Source: Hyphomonas sp.
GTDB taxonomy: Bacteria > Pseudomonadota > Alphaproteobacteria > Caulobacterales > Hyphomonadaceae
NCBI RefSeq assembly: GCF_017792385.1
Contig: NZ_CP051230.1
Span: 930,001 to 994,000, forward strand
Length of the DNA stretch: 64,000 nucleotides
Direction of reading: 5' to 3'
The translations under genes and the position numbers were made by a program. Under the pieces are notes generated by a model. The model searched no databases, had not been told where the DNA came from, and saw only the letters and a program-made list of their open reading frames with translations. Of this stretch, positions 53,070 to 61,068 are shown piece after piece; the first letter of the stretch is position 1; every line of letters starts with the position of its first letter.

Positions 53070-53317
53070 CGAACGGGCCCTAGAATGAAGCCTTTTCACT
53101 CCGGAAACTGCGCTTATAGCCCTCATCTTCCCCCGCGAGCTAGAAGCCATATATATTGTCGATATGAGCTCACTGATGGAAGCGCTGTCTTCCCTTCAGA
53201 AGGGTTACTTTCGCAAGAAATCGAGGCAATCACTTTCTTAGTCCTTTGGATCGTTTGCGGAATTACACCTTAAGTGTAAGATTGGAATTCCTTTAGGTTC
53301 TGATTGAAAAGCTCAAG
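53070..53317. other. AT-rich intergenic stretch
   Basis: About 250 bases with a visible drop in GC compared with all neighbouring DNA, continuing into the next gene. A stem AACGTAG/CTACGTT (53048-53069) just before it may end thiC transcripts. A short open frame at 53085-53273 has no ribosome site and is not called. Confidence 0.45.
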
Positions 53318-54271
53318 ATGGAAAATTTGAAGCCCTTTTTTCTGGATTTGCTCACCAACTCCCTCTTTTGGGTGGTAACTATCGGAGGTCTAACGGTATT
53401 CGCTACTCTAATCGCCCCAAGATTAGGCTCTAGAGGTAAGCTTGGGTACGAGGTTATAAGCCTTATTGGTCTTCGCCTGTCCAGAAGCCATGAAAAAGTG
53501 TCCGTGCAGTACACGGTAGATGGCAATCAAGTACATGAAGATATCTACGTGGCGGAGTTGAAGATCAAGAATATCGGCACGCGAGATATATCGCAGGACC
53601 GATTTCTAAGTCCTGTCACTTTTCATTTCCCCGATTTTTGCGAAATTCTATCTATTGACTGCTCAGGAGCCGCCGACGTTCAAGTACGCACGCTTGGCAA
53701 AGAGAAAGTTTGCGCGGAGTGGTCTCTGCTAAAGCGCGGAGAAAGCATATCCATCTCTGCCGTTTGTATGGTTCCAAAATCTGAAACACTTGATCGTAAG
53801 AACATCAACTTCGAGGCTAGATTGGTTGACGTCGATGACAAGCCGATGACGCGTCCGATACTTGCTCCTCTGGCCGTCGCTTATGTTGTTCTATTTACAA
53901 TCTTGGGAAGCTCTCTGTTTCTGGACAACGGAGTGCAGTCAAGCATCTATTTTCAAGGAGAACACGCCTCGGGTGGCGTCTTGTTTCGTCCGAAGTCTAA
54001 TAAATTCAAAGTCTGTACCGAACGCTCCTCTATCTTTACATTTCGAGATTGCGAGGAACTACCTATCACCAATGCATCTTTGTCAAATATGACCCTTCAA
54101 GAGACGGTTGTAGGAATCGATAGAGGTCTATTTCTCGCCGTTGTCATTGGCACCTTCATATACCTGATTCCTCCATTTCTAATGCTGAAGTTTAGAGACA
54201 GAAGGAAATTCCGCTCAGTGCTGCGCAGGCTGTTTATGATCGATGGTCCTCGAAGTTCTTCTGAACAGTAA
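53318..54271 (+). CDS. AT-rich membrane protein, probably acquired
   Basis: A 317-residue protein of unknown function. It has an N-terminal membrane helix (about 10-34), a long beta-rich soluble part (about 45-180: VSVQYTVDGNQVHEDIYVAE, FPDFCEILSIDCSGAA), a second helix (about 186-206), an external Cys-containing part and a third helix (about 270-292), then a basic tail (KFRDRRKFRSVLRRLFM). Its codon use favours A/T in third positions (for example many AAA, TTT, TCT), unlike any neighbour, which points to recent transfer. No mobility gene accompanies it. Confidence 0.65.
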   Translation: MENLKPFFLDLLTNSLFWVVTIGGLTVFATLIAPRLGSRGKLGYEVISLIGLRLSRSHEKVSVQYTVDGNQVHEDIYVAELKIKNIGTRDISQDRFLSPVTFHFPDFCEILSIDCSGAADVQVRTLGKEKVCAEWSLLKRGESISISAVCMVPKSETLDRKNINFEARLVDVDDKPMTRPILAPLAVAYVVLFTILGSSLFLDNGVQSSIYFQGEHASGGVLFRPKSNKFKVCTERSSIFTFRDCEELPITNASLSNMTLQETVVGIDRGLFLAVVIGTFIYLIPPFLMLKFRDRRKFRSVLRRLFMIDGPRSSSEQ

Positions 54272-54342
54272 GTTCGGCACAATGAGAATATCAGCAAAGC
54301 GATGCCTTGGATCGCCATAGTAATGCGATGCTCCGCATTGCT

Positions 54343-54432
54343 GTAGGGTGGGTTGAGCGGAGCGATAGCCACCATCCGGCCTCACCGCAAATATCGCACG
54401 GTGGATATCGGCGTTGCGTGGGCCCATCCTAC
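54343..54432. repeat. Palindromic intergenic repeat (GTAGGGTGGG type)
   Basis: A 90-bp imperfect inverted repeat: GTAGGGTGGG at the left end and CCCATCCTAC at the right, with arms of about 35 bases (ending CCACCATCC and GGTGGAT). This kind of element recurs at 63527-63560 and is known as a dispersed hairpin in many proteobacterial genomes. Confidence 0.75.
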
Positions 54433-54517
54433 CTCCGCACATTTCCGCCAGAGCCGCTATTGCCACCCCCTTCGCACAAAGTCTTGGCGAGTCATGACCC
54501 GCCCTATGGGTTCCCGC

Positions 54518-54680
54518 ATTGCCTCCCCCCACCTCCAACGCTAAGCCCTCGCCCCATGACAGACACACCCTCCACCTTATCCCGCCTCGACGAGCTTGAA
54601 ATGCGTGCGGTCCATCAGGATTAGACGATCGAGGACCTCAACGCGGCCATCACGGCGCAGTGGACGCTGATCGAGCGGCC
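54518..54680 (+). repeat. Direct repeat copy 1 (partial slyX duplication)
   Basis: About 163 bases matching 55384-55546 in the same orientation, starting with ATTGCCTCCCCCCA and ending GCTGATCGAGCGGC. It contains the slyX leader and 5' half. The two copies flank the minus-strand gene at 54714-55289. Confidence 0.85.
54556..54680 (+). pseudogene. slyX: slyX fragment with in-frame stop
   Basis: The 5' half of slyX repeated from the intact copy at 55421. The reading starts MTDTPSTLSRLDELEMRAVH, then a TAG at 54622-54624 stands where the intact gene has CAG. Homology continues past the stop (EDLNAAITAQW) to about 54680 and is then lost. The leader before the ATG is copied too. The sequence is a truncated, inactivated duplicate. 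Confidence 0.85.
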
Positions 54681-54713
54681 GTACAGCAAAATCAGATCGC
54701 ACACCCGCCCGCT

Positions 54714-55289
54714 TTAGCCGTCCAGCCAGGCTTTCACGGCGTCATGGTTTTCCTCGCAGCTGTCGAGCATCATCGTGTCGCGGCGGGCGGGGGTGGTGCT
54801 CAGGCGTTCGACCAGCCCCGCATCGCCGCAGCGGCCACAGACCTTGGCGGTGTTGCAGATCTGCTCGCGCTTTACCCAGTTGGGCTCTGACGGGTCGACC
54901 GGGCAACCCATGCGGGCCTCGGCCTGGCGGCAATAAGCGGCTTTGGCCGGCAGGGCTGCGGCGCGGCCGGAATAGTCAGGCGCAGCCGGAACCGGCGCCG
55001 CCGTGCCGGTCTGGGCGAAGCGGTATTTCGCGTCGCATTCCGCCTGCATCTGCGCGACCGCTTCGGCGGCAAGGCCGGTCGAGTTCTGGACCGTGCGCGC
55101 GCTCATCGCGCAGGTGCGGAAGCAGTCCATCGCGCCAGCGATTTTCCCGCCCTGTGCCTTGCACTCGCGGCTCTTGGCCGACATGTCGACGCGGGCCGCC
55201 TCATACTCCCTGATCTGCGCACTCGCGGATGAAACAGTTGAAACTGCCAGAAGGATAAGGACCGCGAAAACGACAAATCGAATGATCAT
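54714..55289 (-). CDS. Secreted cysteine-rich protein of unknown function
   Basis: A 191-residue secreted protein, not recognised. Signal peptide about 1-24 (SSASA). The mature protein has nine cysteines (for example ECKAQGGK, MDCFRTCAM, CNTAKVCGRCGD and DSCEENHD), so several disulfides are likely. A Pro/Ala linker sits at about 95-105. The gene lies between two direct copies of slyX sequence, so it may have arrived or been rearranged with that duplication. Confidence 0.65.
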   Translation of the reverse strand: MIIRFVVFAVLILLAVSTVSSASAQIREYEAARVDMSAKSRECKAQGGKIAGAMDCFRTCAMSARTVQNSTGLAAEAVAQMQAECDAKYRFAQTGTAAPVPAAPDYSGRAAALPAKAAYCRQAEARMGCPVDPSEPNWVKREQICNTAKVCGRCGDAGLVERLSTTPARRDTMMLDSCEENHDAVKAWLDG

Positions 55290-55383
55290 GAGAGCTCCTG
55301 CATCAAGGACGTGTCTCTGTTTATCATAACGCGCCAGTCCACCCGCGCAACCAAAGCCCCTCTTGCAAGGTCCGCTTTGTTGT

Positions 55384-55546
55384 ATTGCCTCCCCCCACCG
55401 CCCCCGCTAATCCCTCCGCCATGTCAGACACACCCGACACCGCCTCCCGACTCGACGAGCTTGAAATGCGCGCTGTCCATCAGGAGCAGACGATTGAGGA
55501 CCTCAACGCGGCCATCACGGCGCAATGGAAGCTGATCGAGCGGCTG
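55384..55546 (+). repeat. Direct repeat copy 2 (intact slyX side)
   Basis: The partner of 54518-54680, in the same orientation. It covers the slyX leader and the first two thirds of the intact gene. Confidence 0.85.
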
Positions 55547-55642
55547 GAGCGGCAGGTGGCGCGCCTTGCCGAGCGCGTGGCGGATGCCGAACAGTCCGCC
55601 GGCCAGGCCGCCCCCGTGGACCGGCCGCCCCCGCATTATTAG
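55421..55642 (+). CDS. slyX: SlyX-family protein
   Basis: A 73-residue coiled-coil protein. LDELEMRAVHQEQTIEDLNA and LIERLERQVARLAERV form the heptad region, and the C-terminal PPPHY is the SlyX ending. Function is unknown. It is an intact copy; a second, broken copy lies 0.87 kb upstream. Confidence 0.9.
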   Translation: MSDTPDTASRLDELEMRAVHQEQTIEDLNAAITAQWKLIERLERQVARLAERVADAEQSAGQAAPVDRPPPHY

Positions 55643-55673
55643 CGTAACCCGCCACGCCCTCCACGTCTCAACC

Positions 55674-55779
55674 TTGTCATCCCGGAATTTGCGGCAGCAA
55701 ATATCCGGGACCCAGCAGCATGGGTGTTTTTCGGCAGGATGGGTCCCGGATAAGCGCTGCGCGCTTTCCGGGATGACAA
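55674..55779. repeat. Long palindromic repeat (TTGTCATCCCGGAA type)
   Basis: A 106-bp element whose ends TTGTCATCCCGGAA (55674-55687) and TTCCGGGATGACAA (55766-55779) are perfect inverted repeats. An inner pair ATCCGGGACCCA and TGGGTCCCGGAT is also perfect. A single large hairpin could form. A partial copy is at 58421-58457. Confidence 0.85.
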
Positions 55780-55874
55780 ACTTCCCTCTCTCCGTATCTC
55801 CGGCGCTGCGAAGGGATGAAGCGAATGCACTGCATTCGCCCCGCAGCAGGCCCAAGCGTGGGGCGCAGGGCACC

Positions 55875-55945
55875 TGAGTCCCCTGCGGCTGGCTCCGCGC
55901 TCTAATGGCGGGAGACCCCGGCATCCGCCGGGGATCCGGTGTTGA
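55875..55945. repeat. Partial copy of the CCCCGGCATCCGCCGGGG repeat
   Basis: GGCTGGCTCCGCGCTCTAA followed by GAGACCCCGGCATCCGCCGG, a short version of the first 100 bases of the large repeat at 57503. The core is a perfect small palindrome. Confidence 0.75.
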
Positions 55946-56021
55946 TGGCAATCGACGCCCCCCTTGCCGCGCCCCCAAAGCCGCCTAGACTGCGTCCCAT
56001 CCATCAAGGGGAGGATGCATC

Positions 56022-56483
56022 ATGGCCCGGCTTTCCATTTTCACGGCAGCACTCATCGCAGCGACACTGGCCGCACCATCGGCGCAGGCCGGCCCGGACG
56101 AGTATCTCGGCGAGATCCTGACCGTCGGCTTCAATTTCTGCCCGCGCGGCACGCTGGAGGCGGATGGCCGCCTGCTGCCGATTTCTCAGAATTCGGCGCT
56201 CTTCTCCCTGCTCGGCACCATGTATGGCGGGGATGGGCGCACCACATTTGCCCTGCCCGATCTGCGCGGACGGGTGGTCGTCGGCGCGGGCCAGGGCCCC
56301 GGCCTGACCGACCGCCGGCAAGGCGAGCGTGGCGGCACCGAATCCGACATTGCTGGCCCGGCACTGGCGCATGATGGCGCAGCAGACCCGCTGGGCGACT
56401 CCGCCGCCGGAAACAACATGCCGCCTTATCTCGCGCTGAAACACTGCGTCGTGACGCAAGGCATCTTCCCGTCCCGGAACTGA
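56022..56483 (+). CDS. Secreted phage-tail-collar-domain protein
   Basis: A 153-residue protein. A signal peptide (about 1-23, APSAQA) is followed by a tail-collar domain: YLGEILTVGFNFCPRGTLEA, then DGRLLPISQNSALFSLLGT, MYGGDGRTTFALPDLRGRVVV and NNMPPYLALKHCVV. This is the microcystin-dependent-protein type of collar domain, normally in phage tail fibres, but here on a signal peptide and with no phage genes around. A secreted adhesion or carbohydrate-binding role is inferred. Confidence 0.78.
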   Translation: MARLSIFTAALIAATLAAPSAQAGPDEYLGEILTVGFNFCPRGTLEADGRLLPISQNSALFSLLGTMYGGDGRTTFALPDLRGRVVVGAGQGPGLTDRRQGERGGTESDIAGPALAHDGAADPLGDSAAGNNMPPYLALKHCVVTQGIFPSRN

Positions 56484-56490
56484 TCCGGCC

Positions 56491-57408
56491 TCAGGCCGGC
56501 GGCGGCGTGAACGGGCCAAACCCGGCCGACAGGCGCTGGCGGCGAAAACGCAGATCCAGCCGGGCGCGGTCCAGCGCAAAGCGCACGCCATTATGGCTCG
56601 CATCCGCTGTGTTCAGGGCCCGCACATCATGCAGCATGCCCCAGCCCGGCAAATGCCAGGCCCGCACGGGGGCGTGATCGGCATCCAGTTCAACAAGGCA
56701 GCAATCCGATTGCGCCCGGTTCTCGCGCGAATTCACCTCGCTCAGCCCCACAAAGATGCGGTCTCCGAGGCGGCAATAGCCGCGTGTCCAGGCCCCGTCT
56801 GAAATCATCCGTCGGCGGCCATCCTGCCAGACCAGCGCGCCCTCATCGGAACTGCACACGCCCGGCACGCCATCGTCCAGCCAGACATTGTGCGTGCCGC
56901 GCCCGAGGCGCATCTGCCGTTTCAGCTGCCGCCCGGCCCGGTCGAACTCGGCCACCCAGGGCTTTGGCCGCTTGCCTGCCAGCCAGAGCGACTCGCCCGC
57001 CGCCAACAGGGAATTGACATGATACTCGTCCGGCGCCCCCGCCCGCGCGGGCAAGGGCCGCCATTCGGTCCAGCGCCGGTCGGACAGGTCCAGAATGGCG
57101 ATCGTGTCATCATAGGTGGAGGTGACATACAGGCTGCGCCCCGCCACCAGGATCTGGTGCAGGTCGCGGATCGGCGCGCCGCGCGGGGCCAGCACATTCT
57201 TCAGGCGCAGGGCCCGGTCATAGACCAGGACAACATTCTGCTGCACGGACTGGTCACTGCCATAGGCGGCCTGCCGGGCCCCGATGAACAGGCGGTCCTC
57301 GGTAAAGCTGATGCCGTAATAGACACCCTTGCCGCTGTCGATCTGCCAGCAATCGCCCGTATCCGGATCAAGTGCCCAGACGGCCAGCGTGGAGGTGAAT
57401 ATCAGCAT
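56491..57408 (-). CDS. Beta-propeller protein of unknown function
   Basis: A 305-residue protein, probably a YncE-type beta-propeller. Repeats include DRLFIGARQAAYGSD, LYVTSTYDDTIAILDLSDRR, LLAAGESLWLAGKRPKPWVA, LGRGTHNVWLDDGVPGVCSS and RIFVGLSEVNSRENRAQSD. No signal peptide is evident (it starts MLIFTSTLAVWALDPDTGD), so it may be cytoplasmic. It could be an oxidoreductase-like or regulatory propeller; no catalytic residues were identified. It converges with the collar-domain gene, 7 bases apart. Confidence 0.55.
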   Translation of the reverse strand: MLIFTSTLAVWALDPDTGDCWQIDSGKGVYYGISFTEDRLFIGARQAAYGSDQSVQQNVVLVYDRALRLKNVLAPRGAPIRDLHQILVAGRSLYVTSTYDDTIAILDLSDRRWTEWRPLPARAGAPDEYHVNSLLAAGESLWLAGKRPKPWVAEFDRAGRQLKRQMRLGRGTHNVWLDDGVPGVCSSDEGALVWQDGRRRMISDGAWTRGYCRLGDRIFVGLSEVNSRENRAQSDCCLVELDADHAPVRAWHLPGWGMLHDVRALNTADASHNGVRFALDRARLDLRFRRQRLSAGFGPFTPPPA

Positions 57409-57502
57409 GGCGCGCGCTGGCCCGACCCGGTCATGACCCCCTCTTCCCAGGCCCCGGCCTGATCTCCGTTCCGCCCCTTCTAGGAGAAACCCCCGCCCCC
57501 AT

Positions 57503-58220
57503 CAATCGTCCCCTTTCTCCGCATCTCCGGCGTACGCCGGAGTCTCCCTCGGCTGGCTCCGCGCTCTAACGGCAGGAGACCCCGGCATCCGCCGGGGACA
57601 CGGTGTTGGGGGATGGAGAACATGCTCTCCCCCCGCAGGCCCCTGCGAAGGCAGGGGCCCATCTCCTGCTTCCTCCTCAAGCGCTTCAGGCGATGGCGGG
57701 AGATGGATACCTGCCTGCGCAGGTATCTCCGGACCAGCTGAATCCGGCGCACAGCCCCTCATGCGATGATGGTCATCTGCCCTTCCGGGAGCCGGATCAG
57801 GTACCGTTCTGGTCGGAGAGGCAGGGACAGGATGGGCCTTGCGGGAGACAGACGGTCCCGCCGGGCCCTAGGCAGGTCAGGCCAGGGTGAGCCTGCGAAA
57901 GCAGGTCGGGCTGTCGAGGAACAGAAATCGTGCCAGTGGCACGATTTCCCGAGACAGGCCTCGTCCAGAGCCCTGCGCTTGCGCTTGGGCCTGCTCCGGG
58001 CAATCGCAGTGCGATTGCTTTTCCTCCGCAGCCGGTAACGAAGACCCGGGACCATGGGCCCCCATGAGGGTGTCCCGCCGAAACCCCTGTCCGGCGCGGC
58101 GGGCGGTAACGCTCCATTCCGTAGCCTTTTCATTTCCAGGCGGAGCGCCACGGCGCCCGCCGCGCCGTGGCTCTGCTGGGGCCGCCTATGAGATCCCCGG
58201 ATGGCGCGCGCCAGTCCGGC
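57503..58220 (+). repeat. Large inverted repeat, left arm (718 bp)
   Basis: A non-coding block whose reverse complement recurs at 62580-63296 with few differences. It is a chain of hairpins: CTCCGGCGTACGCCGGAG, CCCCGGCATCCGCCGGGG, CCTGCGAAGGCAGG, GATACCTGCCTGCGCAGGTATC-like, CGTGCCAGTGGCACG, GCAATCGCAGTGCGATTGC and a GCGCCACGGCG/CGCCGTGGC pair. One variable block (57834-57868) folds into a hairpin with stems GGGCC/GGCCC and GCGGGA/TCCCGC. Only spurious open frames run through it. Confidence 0.9.
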
Positions 58221-58263
58221 CAAATGTGCAGGAGGAATCGAAAATGAACACCGCACCTCTTCT

Positions 58264-58392
58264 CCTCCCCCGCTTGCGGGGGAGGTGGCAGGCGGCGCAG
58301 CCGGCTGACGGAGGGGGGACTCCGGACCCCCAGCACCAGCCCCCTCCGCCTCGCGAGGCTCGGCACCTCCCCCGCTTGCGAGGGAGGCGTGC
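58264..58392. repeat. Dispersed repeat with CCTCCCCCGCTTGCGGGGGAGG core
   Basis: Two hairpin ends CTCCCCCGCTTGCGGGGGAG and a related CACCTCCCCCGCTTGCGAGG frame a G/C-rich middle (GGAGGGGGGACTCCGG and CCCCTCCGCC). This is the layout of intergenic repeats common in Caulobacterales-type genomes. Confidence 0.7.
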
Positions 58393-58420
58393 CCTCATCT
58401 GCCTCCGGCATCCGCAGCGT

Positions 58421-58457
58421 CCCGGATATTTGCTCACGCAAATTCCGGGATGACGGG
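58421..58457. repeat. Partial TTGTCATCCCGGAA-type repeat
   Basis: CCCGGATATTTGC and GCAAATTCCGGGATGACG, a half-length relative of the element at 55674-55779, in the same orientation as its right end. Confidence 0.6.
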
Positions 58458-58512
58458 AACGGGAAGGGACCGCGCCTCCTGGCTATCGCACGGGGGCGGT
58501 GTCAGATCGCGT

Positions 58513-58824
58513 TCAGGCGGCCGACCTGCGCGGGTTCTTGTCCCCGCGCAGGCCAGCGGCCTCTTCACACCAGCGATCCTGGCCCGTGGCCTCGCACAGC
58601 GCCGCGCACAGGGCAGCGCGCAATTCGGCCCGGCGGGCTTCCAGCTTCTCCCGGTCGCGCAGATCCGGCGCATCAATGCTGGTCTCGGCTTCGGCCAGCA
58701 TTTGGGTGATGTCCTCGAAGGCCCGCGCCATCTGCTCGAAGGCCTCGTCTGTCGAGGTCAGTTCAAAGATTTCAGGCACGGCGTCCGGAAATTCACCGGC
58801 AAGTCCAGCAAAGGAATACGTCAT
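58513..58824 (-). CDS. Small protein of unknown function, 103 aa
   Basis: A 103-residue, mostly helical, acidic protein. EAFEQMARAFEDITQMLAEA and LRDREKLEARRAELRAALCA suggest helical bundles or a short coiled coil. Two Cys are in ALCAALCEATG. Not recognised. Start at ATG 58824. It is at the left edge of the interval between the large inverted repeats. Confidence 0.6.
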   Translation of the reverse strand: MTYSFAGLAGEFPDAVPEIFELTSTDEAFEQMARAFEDITQMLAEAETSIDAPDLRDREKLEARRAELRAALCAALCEATGQDRWCEEAAGLRGDKNPRRSAA

Positions 58825-58926
58825 CGGATTGGTCCCACTACAATCGATTGCATTGTTACGTAACACCGCTCGGTTGAAATGTCTTCCCCTAATTTGAGCA
58901 AGCTGTTGCAGGCCAGCTATGCAATC

Positions 58927-59055
58927 CTACAGATCGCCTTCCGACTTGCCGGATTGCTTCCACAGCCAGGCCGTCAGGCCCGCTCCGATCAGCAAAAGGG
59001 TCGAAAAGCCGACCAGCGCCGCAATGGCGAGGGCGTCCACGCTGAGATTGCCCAT
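58927..59055 (-). CDS. 42-aa small membrane protein
   Basis: A very short gene missed by usual length limits. It codes for MGNLSVDALAIAALVGFS and then TLLLIGAGLTAWLWKQSG, ending KSEGDL: one membrane helix (about 10-32) and a basic cytoplasmic end. A GGAG ribosome site lies 9 bases before the ATG. It begins 22 bases after the YdcH-family stop, so both are probably one transcript. Similar in plan to CcoQ-like or other single-helix accessory proteins; identity unknown. Confidence 0.6.
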   Translation of the reverse strand: MGNLSVDALAIAALVGFSTLLLIGAGLTAWLWKQSGKSEGDL

Positions 59056-59077
59056 GACCGTGTTCTCCTGTTCAGCG

Positions 59078-59320
59078 TCAGGCCGGGGCGTTCAGAAGGG
59101 CGTACAATTCATCCTTCAGCGCCATGCGCTGCTTGCGCAGCCGGGTCTGGAAATCATCGCTGGCCGGTTCGACATCCGTCTCGATGCGGTGAATCTGGCG
59201 GTTCACCTCATGATATTCCTCGGCCAGGCGCGCGAAATGGGGATTGGACTCCTTCAATGCCCGGATGCGGTCGGCAGCTTCCGGAAAATCGGCGGCGAGT
59301 TCGTGCGGCGTGTGCGACAT
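59078..59320 (-). CDS. DUF465/YdcH-family protein
   Basis: An 80-residue helical protein. LKESNPHFARLAEEYHEVNR and RLRKQRMALKDELYALL are the DUF465 signatures. Function is unknown. It follows ruvB on the minus strand by 96 bases and is followed by the 42-residue membrane protein. Confidence 0.85.
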   Translation of the reverse strand: MSHTPHELAADFPEAADRIRALKESNPHFARLAEEYHEVNRQIHRIETDVEPASDDFQTRLRKQRMALKDELYALLNAPA

Positions 59321-59416
59321 GTGGATCGGCTCCCTCTAAACAGCGTCTGGGCCCAATTGGCCCGTTCGCGGGGGCTGCCGGAATCGGGAAAACTACCTAA
59401 CCGGAGGGATCGGGGG

Positions 59417-60445
59417 TCATTTTTCCCCGAACAGGCCTGCCTGCCCGGTGCCGGGGTTCGGCAGGCCGAGGCGATCATAGGCGAGCGGCGCGGCGACCCG
59501 GCCGCGCGGGGTGCGGGCGACATAGCCTTTCTGCATCAGATAGGGCTCGATCACGTCCTCCACCGCGTCGCGCGCTTCCGACAGGGCCGCGGCCAGCGTC
59601 TCCACGCCGACCGGCCCGCCGGCATAGGTCTTTACCAGCGCATGCAGATAGCGCCGGTCCAGCGCGTCGAGTCCGTCGGAATCGATTTCAAGCCGTTTCA
59701 GCGCGCTGGCGGCGGCGTCTTTCGTGATCGTGCCGCCATCGGCTTCGGCAAAGTCGCGCACCCGGCGGAGCAGGCGCAGCGCGATTCGCGGTGTACCCCG
59801 GGCCCGGCTGGCAATCTCGATGGCGCCCTCTTCCGTGATCGGTGCGGTCAGCTTGCGCGCGGCGGCCATGACGATGCGGGCGAGTTCCTCCGGCTCATAG
59901 AATTCCAGCCGCAGCGGAATGCCGAACCGGTCCCGCAAGGGCGTGGCCAGCAGGCCGGCGCGGGTGGTGGCGCCGACAAGGGTAAAGGGCGACAAATCCA
60001 GCCGCACCGAGCGCGCCGACGGGCCTTCGCCAATCACGATGTCGAGGGCATAATCCTCCATCGCAGGATAGAGGATTTCCTCCACGACGGGCGGCAGGCG
60101 GTGGATCTCGTCAATGAACAGAACATCGTTCGGCTCCAGATTGGTCAGGATCGCCGCGAGATCCCCGGCCTTGGCAATGACGGGGCCGGAGGTCGCGCGG
60201 AACCCGACACCCATTTCCCGGGCCAGGATCTGTGCCAGCGTCGTCTTGCCGAGGCCCGGCGGGCCGAACAGGAGAACATGGTCCAGCGCTTCGGCACGCT
60301 TGCGCGCGGCCTCGACATAGACTTTCAGATTGGACTTCGCCTTGCGCTGGCCGACATAGTCATCAAAGGCCTGCGGCCGCAGCGCGCGGTCCAGCGCATC
60401 GCCGCCCTGGGCGTTCGGGTCGGACAAGGCGCCCTCGCGGCTCAT
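59417..60445 (-). CDS. ruvB: Holliday junction branch migration ATPase RuvB
   Basis: A 342-residue AAA+ ATPase. ALRPQAFDDYVGQRKAKSNL, Walker A LFGPPGLGKTTLAQIL, Walker B NDVLFIDEIHRLPPVVEEIL, and the arginine-finger and DNA-binding C-terminus (GYVARTPRGRVAAPLAYDRL) are in place. With RuvA it drives branch migration. It overlaps ruvA by 4 bases. Confidence 0.97.
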   Translation of the reverse strand: MSREGALSDPNAQGGDALDRALRPQAFDDYVGQRKAKSNLKVYVEAARKRAEALDHVLLFGPPGLGKTTLAQILAREMGVGFRATSGPVIAKAGDLAAILTNLEPNDVLFIDEIHRLPPVVEEILYPAMEDYALDIVIGEGPSARSVRLDLSPFTLVGATTRAGLLATPLRDRFGIPLRLEFYEPEELARIVMAAARKLTAPITEEGAIEIASRARGTPRIALRLLRRVRDFAEADGGTITKDAAASALKRLEIDSDGLDALDRRYLHALVKTYAGGPVGVETLAAALSEARDAVEDVIEPYLMQKGYVARTPRGRVAAPLAYDRLGLPNPGTGQAGLFGEK

Positions 60446-61068
60446 CGCGCCAGCTCCTTCAGGGCGGATTTGATCAGCGCGCCGACCTCCTCATCGCCTG
60501 TCTCCTTCGCTGCGCTGGCGACGGCGCGGGCGGCGTCGGCCTGGGCATATCCAAGGTTTACCAGCGCCGAGATCGCTTCGCTGCGTGCCCCGGTCGTGGC
60601 GGCGGCCACGGGCGCGCTGGCAAGGCCGGCAACCTTTGCCGTTTCAAACTTTCCGAACCGGCCCAGGGGCGGCGGCTTGCCGGCCAATTCCCCGGTAATG
60701 CGTTCGGCCAGCTTCTTGCCGACACCCTTGGCCCTAGTCAGCACGGAGGCATCGCCCAGCGCGATCGAATCCATCAATTCTGCGGGCGTGATCGCATCGA
60801 GGATCGCCATCGCTGCCTTGCCGGCGACGCCATGCACATCCTGCAGCCGCACGAACCAGGCCCGCTCCTCGTCCGAGCCGAATCCGAACAGGGTGATGGA
60901 GTTTTCCGTCACCCGCGTTTCCACATGCAGCACCGTCTCGTCACCGGCCTGCAATTTGGCCAGGAGGCGCGCGCCCGCCATACAGACATATCCGACGCCA
61001 TTGACGTCGATCAGGACATGGTCCGCGCCGAGGGCGGCAACGGTGCCGGTCAGCCTGCCAATGATCAT
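60442..61068 (-). CDS. ruvA: Holliday junction-binding protein RuvA
   Basis: A 208-residue protein. Domain I IIGRLTGTVAALGADHVLID, VLHVETRVTENSITLFGF, helix-hairpin-helix region LQDVHGVAGKAAMAILDAI and LTRAKGVGKKLAERITGEL, and domain III near the C-terminus (ISALVNLGYAQADAARAV) that contacts RuvB. It binds four-way junctions as a tetramer. It overlaps ruvC by 4 bases and ruvB by 4. Confidence 0.96.
   Translation of the reverse strand: MIIGRLTGTVAALGADHVLIDVNGVGYVCMAGARLLAKLQAGDETVLHVETRVTENSITLFGFGSDEERAWFVRLQDVHGVAGKAAMAILDAITPAELMDSIALGDASVLTRAKGVGKKLAERITGELAGKPPPLGRFGKFETAKVAGLASAPVAAATTGARSEAISALVNLGYAQADAARAVASAAKETGDEEVGALIKSALKELAR

Noticed and set aside
53085..53273. A 62-codon frame in the AT-rich stretch after thiC
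   Set aside because: No ribosome site, no homology I recognise, and composition no different from non-coding AT-rich DNA.
56022..56483. A prophage remnant around the tail-collar gene
   Set aside because: No other phage structural, integrase or lysis genes are near, and the protein has its own signal peptide.
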